DNA of 64,000 bases, from contig CM065393.1 of assembly GCA_033060915.1 (NCBI GenBank), positions 1,287,501 to 1,351,500 of the forward strand, in the 5' to 3' direction. The notes under the pieces were generated by a model. The model was not told the origin of the DNA and made no database searches. It worked only from the letters and a program-made list of their open reading frames with translations. Within the stretch, counting starts at the first letter, position 1; each line of letters starts with the position of its first letter. The translations under genes were made by a program, and so were the position numbers. Positions 12,566-24,552 of this stretch are shown one piece after another. Source of the DNA: Euryodendron excelsum (taxonomy: Eukaryota; Streptophyta; Magnoliopsida; Ericales; Pentaphylacaceae).

Positions 12566-12935
12566 AACCCTAGGTTAACTTGACCCTAGTTGTCCAACCT
12601 TAGGTTAACTTGACCCTAGTCACTCAACCCTAGGTTAACTTGACTCTAGTTATCCAACCCTAGGTTAACTTGACCCTAGTTATCCAACCCTAGGTTAACT
12701 TGACCCCAGTTGTCCAACCCTAGGTTAACTTGACCCTAGTTATCCAACCCTAGGTTAACTTGACCCCAGTTGTCCAACCCTAGGTTAACTTGACCCTAGT
12801 CACTCAACCCCAGATTAACTTGACCCTAATTGTCCAACCCTAGGTTAACTTGACCCTAGTCACTCAACCCTAGATTAACTTGACCCTAGTTAACCAACCT
12901 TAGGTTAACTTGACCCTAATTGTCCACCCCTAGGT
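12566..12935 (+). repeat. 30-bp tandem array in LTR A2, about 12 copies
   Basis: The unit is about TAGGTTAACTTGACCCTAGT plus a ten-base variable tail ending in CAACCC. Twelve copies follow in an exact 30-base register. The variable tails (TTAT, TTGT, CACT) alternate, so higher-order duplication happened. A1 has a decayed version at 290-610 and A3 has lost the array. Confidence 0.9.
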
Positions 12936-14413
12936 TAATCCAACCCAAGTTAGTTAACCCAATGTCACCTTAACCCTAGGTTAACCTAACCCGAGTTAGT
13001 TAACCTTAGGCCACCCCTAACCTTAGACCAACCTAACTTAGGTTAGCGTACTTCAAGGTTCCAACTCATAGACCCCTTTTAAAGACTCACCCTATTTAAA
13101 ACTCTTCTGATAATTCATTTTTTCAAAACCTCCTATTCTCTTAAGATTTCAAAAGCCGACTCCATGACTTTTTCAAATATTCCTACACTCCATCTTTAAA
13201 GAATTTTCAAAAATGTTTCTAAGAACTCACAACCCTAAGGTGTCCCTACCCCTTCTATGGTTAGGGATTCCAAAGGAAAGTGATACCTCAAGAACAACCT
13301 CCAAAGTTGTTCATATTAGGGTTCCAAAGTCCTGAGCATTTTCAAAAGCCACCTTTAAAAACTTTTTGAATATCTCATTACTAAAACACTCCCAAAATCA
13401 TACCTCCAAGGTTTTCAAAATGTGACTATGAAACCCCTTTGAAGTTATTCCAAAGAATTTCAAAACACTTCAAAATCCCTGTCAAGATTTCAAGGTTCCA
13501 TCTCAAAACACTCTACTACCCGATTTTAAATCAAAACTCTCAAATTCTCTTTTTTTCAAAGACCACAAAGCGTCTTCAATTTTTTTCAAAGACCCCAAAG
13601 TGTCTTCAAATTTTTCAAAGACCTCAATGTGTCTTCAAAACATTCTAAAGGCCCTAATGTGCCTATTTTTCATCGGGCTCTTGCCCGAACTACGAATGAC
13701 CTGATTCTCGCCAAAATGAGATACATAAGCAACCTAAAATGGTACAGTCATAACTTCCATATCAATTCCAATCCCCTTTTCAAAAATCTTAATCAACTCA
13801 AAGTTTCTATCTCAAACCCCTTCAAACTCCCATGTTTTCAAACTCCTTCCCGAAAACTTGCATCATACATCATTCATCCGAAAAGTGATGACTAAACCCC
13901 GTTTTCAAGATTCTAAAGTGGATGTTAAGTGGATAATGGTAACCGGTTATTCTAGTGAGTGAACAAAAGGGTGATTAGACATGTAGGTACTGAAAGGGTA
14001 GGGTAGGTTGATGATCTTAGGATAGCTTCCCTACACGTAACCAACCCCCGAACCATAGATTTCTGTTTTCGAAAGACCAAAATTAAGTTATTTTCCAAAA
14101 GGGCTTAAATCTTTTCCAAAGGTTGCCAAACAACCTATTTTCTTAAAAACCCTCTCTTGAGGGAGTTTTTAAAATCTTTTTCAAAAACCCTAAGTTTAGT
14201 ATTCGGATTAACACTTAGTTTTAGGTATCCTAACTCACCTTAATCAAGTTAGGTGGTGACTCCTATTTTTCTAAAAAGCCCTTCATCAAATCAATTCCAA
14301 GTTTAAACCTAGTCGCACTTATCCTTCTAGGAGGATGAGTTCTAGTGACAAAGTTCAGTGCTTTTGTCTCCGAGCCGAAAGGATCTCGGACCCAAAAACT
14401 GGGGTGCTACAGC

Positions 14414-14431
14414 TGGCGACTCCACTGGGGA
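14414..14431 (+). other. Primer binding site of second internal region
   Basis: TGGCGACTCCACTGGGGA lies two bases after the end of LTR A2. It differs by one base from the copy at 1,953. It shows that A2 is followed by a true 5' end of an internal region. Confidence 0.7.
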
Positions 14432-15900
14432 CACTTAGAGGGTTAGGCCATTGACATGTCCCTTCACCCTTCACTCACCCAGAAGCTCCGGTTACTTTGT
14501 CCAGTTTTATCCACTTTTCAAATTTTTCCAAGTCTCCAAAAACAAATCTCATTTTCCAAAACAATTTTCCAAATAAATGTCAACACTTGCATTTACTACA
14601 TGCATTAACCATCCATTTTATCTTGCATCGAGTTTTCGAAAAGTTACTAACTCTTTGCATTTTTCTTTTGTAAATGGACCTTTGTTCACATTTTATTTTA
14701 TGTCTTGCCATGTATGTGATGAATGTACAAGATGTGATATTTGTTGTTGGGTCCTTTCCTCCATTTTTAAAATTCCACACACACTTAGTGCGCTCACTTG
14801 CATTTGCATCTTACATATATTACCCGGTTACTACCTTTCTAGATAGAAGGGGGAACAGTATATTGACTATAGGCAAATGCTCTGTCAGTTTCTTAGCCTA
14901 CGGTCTCTTGATAGTTCCTCCGCTCGAACCACCAACCAAAGATGGAGTTCACCCTTTCGGGGGTGGACGCCGGAGGTTTGAAGTTTTGGGAACCGAGCTT
15001 TTTAGGAAGCATTAGTAAACCCCCAACCTCATGCTTATGTAGCACCCCATGCATAGCCAAACCTCTACTGAATTTAGGACACGCGTCAATTTCTAAAAAT
15101 AAAGGAGGAAAGGGCAACTGCTTTATTTTCCTTTGTATATTCTGTTCAATTTCTACTGTTATGCTATTTAATTCTTGCCATTTATTATGTACGTGCATCA
15201 TAACTGTTCATGCATCGGAATTCATTTCAAGACAAGAGTTCTCAAAGTAACTCAAGTCATTGCATCTTCATGCATCCGATCAACCCCTAGGAAAAGGTCC
15301 AATGGCCTTCTCGCTCAAATCAAGCCAACCCAAAACTCCTAAGGGTACCACGAGACTCTAAGGATTTATGGCATGCATCAAAGTCATCTCATAAAGAGGG
15401 GCCTTAATCCCTCTTCGCTCACAGAGATAGAACTGCCAAGAAGACAATGGGCAATCCGGAAGCAAGGTCTCTCACCGACCTCTACCAAAGAATGCGAATC
15501 CAAAAACTCATGAGTAGTTTAGGATTTCAACTGTAAAAATAGAATAAGTGAAAGCCCCAAGGAAAATGTTCCCCTTACCCTTCAAATGTACTTTCAATTC
15601 CATGTACAAAGAAAGAAAAAGAATCAAATGCAATAAAACTGTCCTTCCTACTTTCATTGAATTTATGCATCAATATGTGAATGAATGAATGAATGAACAG
15701 GTGCACACAGGTAAAGTATTGTATGCAGGGGCAATCCCCTATCTCCAAGAGTGTGCCAAAACATCATGACTAGTCCCCCTCGAATAGTGGGGGCATCCCT
15801 AAGTCATGCATTGTATAAAAACTTTTCAAAAACAGGCACTAACTTTTGCCTTGTTTCTTGTCTTTTTACTTTTCCCCTTTCTTCTTCCCTATTTAAAGGT
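14432..15900 (+). mobile_element. Conserved leader of second element
   Basis: This aligns with 1,971-3,450. The block 14,840-15,110 is almost the same as 2,370-2,660 but carries small indels that break the reading frame. No other gene was seen. Confidence 0.5.
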
Positions 15901-16017
15901 TGAATTCTAGATGCAAAGAAAGAAGGAAGAAACCGGTCAAAACTCCACTCAATATTCGAAAATCGATCCTTACCAAATTCGGATACTAATCATAGCAACA
16001 GAATAGAATGCTTCTAC

Positions 16018-17406
16018 AACCAACAACCCTGTCACTTGTGAGGACATCAATGAGATCAAAAGCAAAATAGATGAAATATTCAAGCTAGTACAGGCAATGG
16101 CGTTCAAAGGGCTCACTCTAACTGTGCCCTTAACTTCAGTACCAACCAGCCGCCCACTTAGGCAGGGGCAAGCTCAGATATTGGGAGAATTGGTAGGACT
16201 CAAAGAGAAAATGATAGGGCTGGAAACCACTGTTTCATCGCTACTGCCCCACGCAAACATAGTCAACCTCGAGGGACAAAAGGAGTCATCCTCCCCTCTG
16301 GATGATGTCGCCCAGCCATAACTTGTGCACCATCTCGCCGCTTTACCCAATCTGCATAACTCTGCCAACTTCTTTGCCCAAGAACTCAGCAAAAGTCAAA
16401 CCTCAACTAAAAATGAGCATACCACTTCCCCAGAGAAAAGAAGAGTAAAAGATCAAGACTTCACTCAGCTAGGATGTGCTCCAAATGCAACTTACCGCTA
16501 ACTTTGCAAATCTGGGCGCCTAATTCCAAAGCCCGTCTTCGATACAGTCGTTGATTTAGGTGCCCCAGACTTACATTCTGAAATTCATTCCCAAGGTCAT
16601 AATATTGATGACAGCCACAGACTAAAGTGCAAAATCTAGAGCCTCAATGACCCCCAAGCCAAGGACCCTACAAAAATCAGTGCAACAGAATTTGGCCCAC
16701 CATCCCCAAAACTAGTAAACCATGCAGCACTTGTATCACCCACTTTTGAGCTAGTTTACACTCGGCCACACGCCAAATCCAAAAGAGCAAAATGGTGGAG
16801 CTGGCCTTTCACCCCATTAGCTTGCACCCAAACAACTGCTTACTATGATCTTCTAAAAGCAGGATACTTGCGCCCATTACCAGCTCGACCATTGCCCAAT
16901 CCTCTGCCACCCTTCTCTGACCCAACACTCAGTTGTAAGTACCATTCGGTGGGTAGGGGCATAGCACAGAAAACTATTGCCATCTGAAGCACAAAATCCA
17001 AGACCTGATAGACACAGGAGTTCTTGAAATTTAAAAATTAGATCCAATCCCTGTTATCTTCACTAGCCCATCGCAAGATCACACCCTTAACTTGAACCTA
17101 AAAGGAGGCACAAACTTTGAGAAACTACTGGCCCTAGGGGGTAGCCCGAGCGTAGTGTCTAAAGTCAATAAGAATGAGGGGAAAGAATAAACCCACAAGA
17201 ACATGACAATCACCCACTCCTACAGTGCCGCAGATGAAACTTTGTTTTGCCCTTCACAGCCTAATGAGGCAGCCAGCACACCTAGTGTGGAGGAACCTGG
17301 CATGGTCCCTAAACCTGTTTGAAGGGGTTTGTTTTCCAAAAAAGAGGGATGTATTCTGGACCCTGCCTTTAATTATTTATGTTTTAAATTCAAAACTGAG
17401 CATGTA
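16018..17406 (+). pseudogene. gag: Degenerate gag remnant of second element
   Basis: The region matches the gag of the first element in order: an EDINEIKSKIDEIFKL-like start near 16,040, proline-rich parts, and LKHKIQDLIDTG near 16,990-17,025. Stops and frameshifts are frequent, and the longest open piece (16,097-16,321) is only 74 codons. It is more decayed than the copy at 3,460. No pol follows. Confidence 0.6.
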
Positions 17407-18962
17407 AGCAAAAATTATATGATGAAAAAGGATTAGAATTTTCATGCTTATATCAATTGTCTCATCGCCTTCCATGAATGATGTTTCCTTTAGGAATTCT
17501 CCAAGAAATGTTTACTCTGACTTGGAGGAGGGGATAGCATAAGCACCACCTTTAGCAAGAGATAATCTTTGACTCCAAAAAGAGGGGAGAGAGAAATAGG
17601 AAGAGAAAAGGGAAATACTGAGAGGTAAAAGATGAAGATCTATATCGTTGAAATCCAAGGAGTGACTCCCAAAGGACGTCCTGGTGAAGCTACAAATAGC
17701 TACATCCTCAGAAGGAAGAATAGCGCACATTGGCAAGCTCGAGTTGATTTATCCTTTGAAAAAAATTAGAAAAACCAAAAAGATTTTTGATAGTGTTTGT
17801 CCTACACGTGCATAATCACTGGGGCAAATATTCAATTATGAATAGATTGATGTGCATGCTTGTTTGAGGTTGAATCTTGTGTGCATGATCGCTTGCATAA
17901 ATATGAGTCAATGGTTTTGATGATCTTTACCATATTAGTTATTCATGTTCAACTTAGCACACACTTCTCGAGACTTCTTAAAATATGATATCCGCCTTTA
18001 TGATCTATTTTATATAGATTAAATACTTGCGGATTGTATCACACCTAGATTGACCTTTTGTTGATTCCCTCTCTCATCACTTATGGAAAGGGCTACCAGT
18101 GAGTCTCAGTGCAGCTACCATTATTATGTGACAAGAGGAGAAGGCTACCTGCTCATGTGTATGAAAGCCGCCGTACTTTACATTTCTGTATTTCCATCAT
18201 TGGAGAGATAGGGTTGGACTTCCACCAAAAAAAGAGCATAGGATGAAACAGGTTTGACTTCTACGTGTGATAATCTGTGAGCTATTGTACCATCCTAGAT
18301 CACGCCCAGGGTCTATAATCTCATTAGTCTCTGTGAAGTTCACACCTATACTAGTACATTGTCATTGATATGGTCTCAATCATCTCACGACCAATTGTAC
18401 TTGTTCCGTGTGGTTTCATGCATATTTGATGTTGATCTTTTCAAGTTAAGTTGCATCTTGATATTATAAATCTATGTTTACCCTACATTGATTGATCATG
18501 TCTTTATAGGACTCTCAAAATTTGAAAAGTTTAATGGTTCTACAAAAAAAAAATAATTTTGGGCTTTGCTACACTTTTAATAGCTTTCAAAGTCTTTCCG
18601 AACTAAAGACAGAAGCTACCTGTTACTTTGCCAAAAGGGCAATATCGGTTGTCACTCGAGAGCTCCACTTAGAGAAATTTTCTTTTTTGGCAAAAGAGAG
18701 AGGGGAAAAATGATTCAATGGATCAAATCTCTAAGAATGATACAAGTGCCATCACATCCTGACAAGAAAAGGCGGAATTAGAAAAGGGAATCCCAAGAGA
18801 AGAACAAAAGTTCAAAAAAATTACCAAATTCTGAGACATAACTCCTACAGCTGAACACAAACCCTAGGGCATGCATTAAATTTCATTCCATGTATAAAAC
18901 ATGTGCACTCATTTCCATACCAGTATCAACCTGCATGACATGCATTCATTTCAATTCCTATG
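17407..18962. mobile_element. Non-coding internal region, second element
   Basis: No gene could be supported. The part at 18,600-18,830 is colinear with 6,830-7,080 of the first element. The part at 17,780-18,510 has no clear partner in the first copy and may be an insertion or a part lost there. Confidence 0.4.
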
Positions 18963-18967
18963 CAAAC

Positions 18968-21486
18968 TGTCACACCCCATAACCCAGCCTATACGGATTT
19001 AGGGTACATGACCGGCTAGTAGCAAGGCTACCCAAGGCCGCATTACATAAACTGGTTGATCACCTGTGCATAATCATTTATAATGATGCATAATTGCGAA
19101 AAATAGAACTTTTAATAACTTGAAATCATAATCCGTGTCATACATGGTAGAGCTGTGCCTAATCCCAAACATAACATACATAAGGACCAAATCAAGGTCC
19201 ACAAAAGTTATAGCAATGCTTAGTGAATAACAATGATGCATGAGCATGAAAATACCATGGACTAGCAGTTATGTCTAATGTATAAAATAATAGATAAACA
19301 TTTATGTATGTAAAGCATGAACTTGAAATGTGTAAGCATAGGTTTGAAATCATAGATAGCATAAGCATCATATTGCAGCATTCTATCGCTTCAAAACATG
19401 ATATCATAAAAGAGAGATGCGACATATTTTTTCTCATGATAAAACTTAACATAACTTGTCATAAACATTTGAACATGTCATCGTTCTCGTTCTAAAACAT
19501 AAGTGTGCTACAACCCGACATCAAAGCTATGCTCCACATCAGTAACCTTAAAGGTCACAAATAGGGCTCTTTAGGCCGTGGGATGTCTCCCGAACATAGC
19601 GATAGTTTATTTCACATCCCCTATCATAGGACCATCGTTGCTAGTTTAAGGTCTTGTCATGAAAGATCTCGAGTTGGCATCATACATTGAAAAAGGTCTT
19701 GCATCTCTTTCTTATAAGCATTTTAGTCCATGAGTTTCAATTCATAACACAATATAACTTCCATACCTTTAAAAGTATGACATCATTGATGCATTGAAAA
19801 CATATGTAAAACATTGTATGATATGGTTTAAACTTAAAACAGTTAGAAAGTAGTAGAATTTACTCATGGCATAATGTTACTCACCTTTCTCTGACTAGGC
19901 GGGTGACAAACAAGGTATTCCTACACAAATGCACGTAGAAGTAAAGAAACATCAATACAAGACCCTAAGGCAAAGCAATAACACATAAGTCGAGACTAAG
20001 CACACAAACCCCTCGACCCCGACTCAACAACACCTCATTCTCACGATGGGAGAGCTAGACTAAACTCTAAGACAATGCCCCGATGTAAAATAAGAACATA
20101 AAGTTGAGGTTTGAACATGAAAGCCGGAACGTCAACTTCTTCATCGAGTCCCAACTACCTCTCAAAGATGAGTTCACACCCAAGGCTAGTTCCATTTGAA
20201 AATAGGCTTAAAGGACTTTAATTTGATAGGTCATAGGCCAAAGCACATTTCAGGTGAACAAGTTATGCCTCACGGAAGGTGGACTAAAATTTTTGGAAAA
20301 CAATGTTGTTGGCATGGATTTTGGGTCAACTTCAAACTTCCATAACTCAATCTATAAGGAATTAGAAAGCCAAATTTATATGGGTACAAAGGTTTATGAG
20401 TCTACTTTCTAATGCTTCAAATGGTGCATCAATCCAAATTTTCTAAACAAAGTTATGTCCGTTTTACTAAACAGTGCCGAAACCAGCAGACCGTTCCAAC
20501 GCCCAACCAGGCCGTTGGAACGCCAGACGGCGTTGGAACGCCAGGCCAAAATACCTAGCCATTAGAACGCCCAAAATGGCCTTTGGAACCCCAGGCAAAA
20601 TGGGAAAAACATGCTCTCATACCGTTCCAACGCCCTGAAGGGCCGTTCCAACGATAGGCAAAAATGGAAAACACCCTCTCGGACCGTTCCAACCCCCGAA
20701 AGGGCCGTTCCAACAATAGGCAAAAATGAAAACTCTACTCTCGAACCGTTCGAACGGCCTTGTTGGGCATTCGAATGCCCCCGCCTGCGCAACAGTTATT
20801 CTCCACCCAAAACTCACCCAAAATCCTTCCAAACACAACCAAACCTCCCCAATACTCTTAGGGCTCAAAGATTAGCCCACAAGTATGACAATAACTCAAA
20901 AAGGGAGTGGAAGGACAATTAAATCAAAGGGATCTAATGAAGAAATCAAAACCCTAACATTTGATATATTTGGGGATTTTTCAAACCACCACTCCTAATC
21001 TTCAACAATGAACTTCAAGCTCTCAAAATCATGCAAATTGGACCTAAGGAATCCCTTAAACTCAAAGACAACACTCCTAGATGCATATATACAAATACCC
21101 AACAAAATTATACAAGATAGATACATATACATATATAATTGTAGAGAGAGAAATGGAGCCTTACCTTCTTCAAGCTTGGTGAAGTCTTCAATGGCTTCAA
21201 TCTCTTCTTTCAAGCCTTTCTTCCCTCCCCTTTCCTTCTTCTTCTTCTTCTTCTTCTTCTTCTTCTTCTCAGCTGGTGGGTGTGTGTGTGTTTTGTGTGT
21301 GAGTGTATTGTGTTATGAGAAGACACACATGAAAAATAATCACATGTGTCTCACACTCCTAACACAAGCTACAACACAAGCTCTTATTGGTCAATTTTGA
21401 CTCAAAAGAAGAAATAATTAACATGGAATATTGCATAATCTAGAAATTCTTATTAATATAATTAGATAGAGATTTGGGATATCACA
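18968..21486 (+). mobile_element. Solo LTR of family B (2.5 kb)
   Basis: The unit starts with TGTCACACCCC and ends with GGGATATCACA. It is bordered on both sides by the same five bases, CAAAC (18,963-18,967 and 21,487-21,491), a target duplication typical of LTR retrotransposon insertion. No internal coding sequence was seen, so it is a solo LTR made by LTR-LTR recombination. It holds GTTCCAACGCC/TTCGAACGCC repeats at 20,480-20,780 and a (CTT)11 microsatellite at 21,235-21,269. A second copy of the family starts at 63,343. It was inserted into the second Tat internal region, so it is younger than that. The direction is inferred from the order of repeats and TATA-like sequence. Confidence 0.8.
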
Positions 21487-21631
21487 CAAACCATATATGT
21501 TCATGCATTCATCAAAAAGTATGACATACATTCAAAATTCATCTCTATGCATTCATAAAAAATTATAATGTGCAATTAATTTCATTCATGTATGTGCATT
21601 CATCAAAATGTATGACATACATTCAAAAAGT

Positions 21632-22260
21632 ATAACGGTTTTTCGGGCTTTTTTTCTCAAAAAGACCCACTTCAAAATTTCAAACCGGTTTCTCGGGCTT
21701 TCCCCTCAAAAGCCCTGTTTCAAAGTTTTCAATAGTTTTCCAAGCTTTTTCCTCAAAAATTTTATTTCCAAATTTCAAACCGGTTTCTCGGGTTTTCCCC
21801 TCAAAAGCCCTGTTTCAAAATTTTCAACGATTTTTCAAGCTTTTTCCTCAAAATGTTTGGTTTCTAAATTTCGAACTGGTTTCTTGGGCTTTCCCCTCAA
21901 AAGCCCTATTTCAAAGTTTTCAATGGTTTTCCAAGCTTTTTCTCAAAAATTTTATTTCTAAATTTCAAACCGGTTTTTCGAGCTTTCCCCTCAAAAGTCC
22001 TGTTTCAAAGTTTTTAATGGTTTTTCAAGCTTTTTCCTTAAAAAGTTTTATTTCTAAACCTCAAACTAGTTTTTCGGGCTTTCCCATCAAAAGCCCTGTT
22101 TTAAAGTCTTTAACGGTTTTTCAAGCTTTTCCCTCAAAAAGTTTGTTTCTAATTTTCAAAGTGATTTCCCGGCCTTTCTCCTTCAAAAGCCCCGTTCCAA
22201 AGTTTTCTACAGTTTCTCTAAAATCGGTTTTTTGGGATTTTCTCCTTCAAAAATCTATCT
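21632..22260 (+). repeat. 96-bp tandem array, about 6.5 copies
   Basis: The period is marked by AAGCCCTGTTTCAAAG-like words near 21,712, 21,807, 21,900, 21,996, 22,091 and 22,188. Each unit is made of two related halves of about 48 bp, one with CGGTTTTTCAAGCTTTTTCC and one with CGGTTTCTCGGGCTTTCCCC. The first element has one such unit at 9,640-9,740, so copy number changed between elements. Confidence 0.8.
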
Positions 22261-24552
22261 CCTAAGAATTTTCTAAAAATTTCGGTTTATCCAGACTTTC
22301 CCCTTCAAAAGCCCTATTCTAAAAAAGAATTGCTTTTCCGAAATGTTTTAAAGTTAGGTGTTAAAATTTTTAAAAATTTCGGCAGAGTTTCGCCTTAAAA
22401 AGTCACTACCCCGGAATTCAACAAATCACAAACACAATCCAAGACATCTCAAACCTTCAATCATGTCAACCAAAATGACCCCGTCCTCCGGAACACACGT
22501 CCCGTTCTCAAATGCAATTTTTAAACCAATTTTGCGGTCTTTCCAAATTTTTCGATTGTATCTTTGTTTCCAAAAATTTCACAAAAGTTCTTAAAACATT
22601 CGAGAATATCACCATAATTTTTCAAAAAATGTTCCACAATTCTTCAACCTTCGACATGATCCATTTTCTAATTTTTGTCAATTTTTTCTATTTTTCATAA
22701 TTTTTAAAAATTCAAAAATTCAAAATTTTTTGAGAAAATTACGAAAATTCATACGATTGTTCTACACGTTTTTCTAAGGTGCCCCGGTACAAAAATTCCG
22801 CACAAACACGTAATGCCCAGGCCTGTAGAGGCGATTTTTCTAACCCCGCAAGAAACTCATTTTCATAAACATGCAAAATCACTACAAACACACTCAAATC
22901 TCCACCAAATCACAAAAATAATCCAACCATTGTGTTCTAAATGTTCTAAAACATAGATTTACACTGATCATTTGCAAAAAAATGAAAACATACGCATCAA
23001 AATCGATAAAATTTCAAAGAAACTAACATTTGGATTCTTCGGTGAAAATCAAGCTTTCCGGCGAGAATCGGGCGACTATGATGGTTTCCGGCAAGCACCT
23101 GACGTCTCCCGACACTCTTCTAATGATCCCCGATCGAAACCCTTCGAAAATCCCTCGGATCAACTCTCAAACCAAACTTTAAACTCAAAGCACGCACTGA
23201 GTAACGCGAACTGCTCTGTTTTAATACCCACGGGTTGGCGCATGTAGCAGATGCGTCAAAAGGAAATTCCAATTGGTGCATGTATTACATGTGCGAGGGT
23301 GGTTCAAAGCCATGCGCATGTAGCATATGTGCCTGACCCTTCAGCTTCCCACCAAAACCAACTTTCATCTCCCCAAGAGTTCGAGTTTGTTTCCGAGGCT
23401 TTTCAAAAGCCGAATATCAAGCTTTCAGCATTCATTTTCAAAAATCAATTGATCTGAACCGAACCATGTCAAACCGGCAACTCAAATCCCAATCAAAATT
23501 TTCAAAATGCAAAGCTTTTCGAATGTCAAAATCTTCCAGACCGGCGACCCACAAGAGGTCTTGGAACATTCCAAACTTACTGGCATATCGTCCCTCTGAT
23601 CGCCTCACGACCAAAAATGGATTCTTACTTTGTTATTTTTCTACCTTCGACAAGCAAAGACAAAAAAGAAGGGCAGCTATAAGCATGCCTTTTTTGTCCG
23701 CTCGGCAATTTCCGGCCTGACCGGACTCAGTTTTCAAACATCACAGCATATGCAGGCTCAAGACAAGCCTTTCAAACTTCAATCTAGTCAACTAGTCACT
23801 TCCTGGGCCCGCAAAGCCCAAATGAAGCCATAAACATCATTCCAGGTAGCTTGTCAAGATCGGGCGATCTCGGGAACCAACACCTTATCAAATTTTAGAT
23901 GGTTCACTTCTGGCGCCTGCTAACCCGCCAATGCAGAATGTCTGTCATTCGGTAGTTCTCCAAGACTAGGCATTCTCGAGGACCAACACCACCCTCACAA
24001 GTAATTTTCTGAAACCAAATGTTCTTAGAAACCAACACCACCCTACAGGTAGCTCTTTGAGACCGGACGATCTCAGGGACCAACACCGCATAGGTAGTTT
24101 TCTGAGGTCAGGTGGTCTCGAGAACCAACACCTAAGTTAACACCAGCACCTGCTAACCTGACTCGGTAAAAAAGGACCAAACCTGCCCCTTGGGCCTCCA
24201 GGCACATTTTGAGAAAGTTTAAAATTCCTCAAAACGGTAAGCCCACCCTTCCAAAATGCTACTATGCATTTAGGCGTACTCCGCACGCCATTCGGTTCAA
24301 TTCCAGTCTCATTCCGGCTAACTCTAGTCAAAATGACTGTTTTGCCCCTGAACGTCCCAACACTGCACAAACCCCAACGAACAGTAAAAGACTCTCCCGA
24401 AACCATCCCTGAACGACGCTACACGCTTAACATAATACTTCGATCTATTCTTGACCATTTTCAATCAAACCCGGCCAAAATGACCATTTGCCCCTAACAA
24501 CCCGAATGCACCCCAAAACAACACCGGTCTTAGGATATTGAACAACGAGTCT
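22261..24552 (+). mobile_element. 3' part of second internal region
   Basis: No gene was seen. It includes a TTTCGGCAGAGTTTCGCC word near 22,377 that recurs in plant gypsy sequences and a cluster of GCATGTAGC/ACATGTGC palindromes at 23,230-23,330. From 23,690 it lines up with 9,730-10,263. The 22,340-23,660 part has no partner in the first element and may be an insertion of another repeat. Confidence 0.4.

Larger units (their letters stand above)
10264..14411 (+). mobile_element. Tat-like LTR copy A2 (middle)
   Basis: The start TGTCACACACCCCTG is close to the inverted form of the LTR end CAGGGTGTGACA seen at 1,950, and the copy ends in GGTGCTACA before a primer binding site. This gives about 4.15 kb. 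It contains a tandem repeat of about 207 bp (10,339-10,780), a TATA box at 11,151, and a 30-bp array (12,566-12,935). Its sequence is clearly more diverged from copies A1 and A3 than those are from each other. The left edge is less sure than the right because homology between elements continues to its left. Confidence 0.65.

Noticed and set aside
20562..20922. Overlapping open frames on both strands in solo LTR B
   Set aside because: They follow the GTTCCAACGCC repeats and have no homology or codon signal; they are repeat artefacts.
21008..21400. 130-codon open frame ending in a Phe run
   Set aside because: It lies in the solo LTR and includes the CTT microsatellite; no domain is seen.
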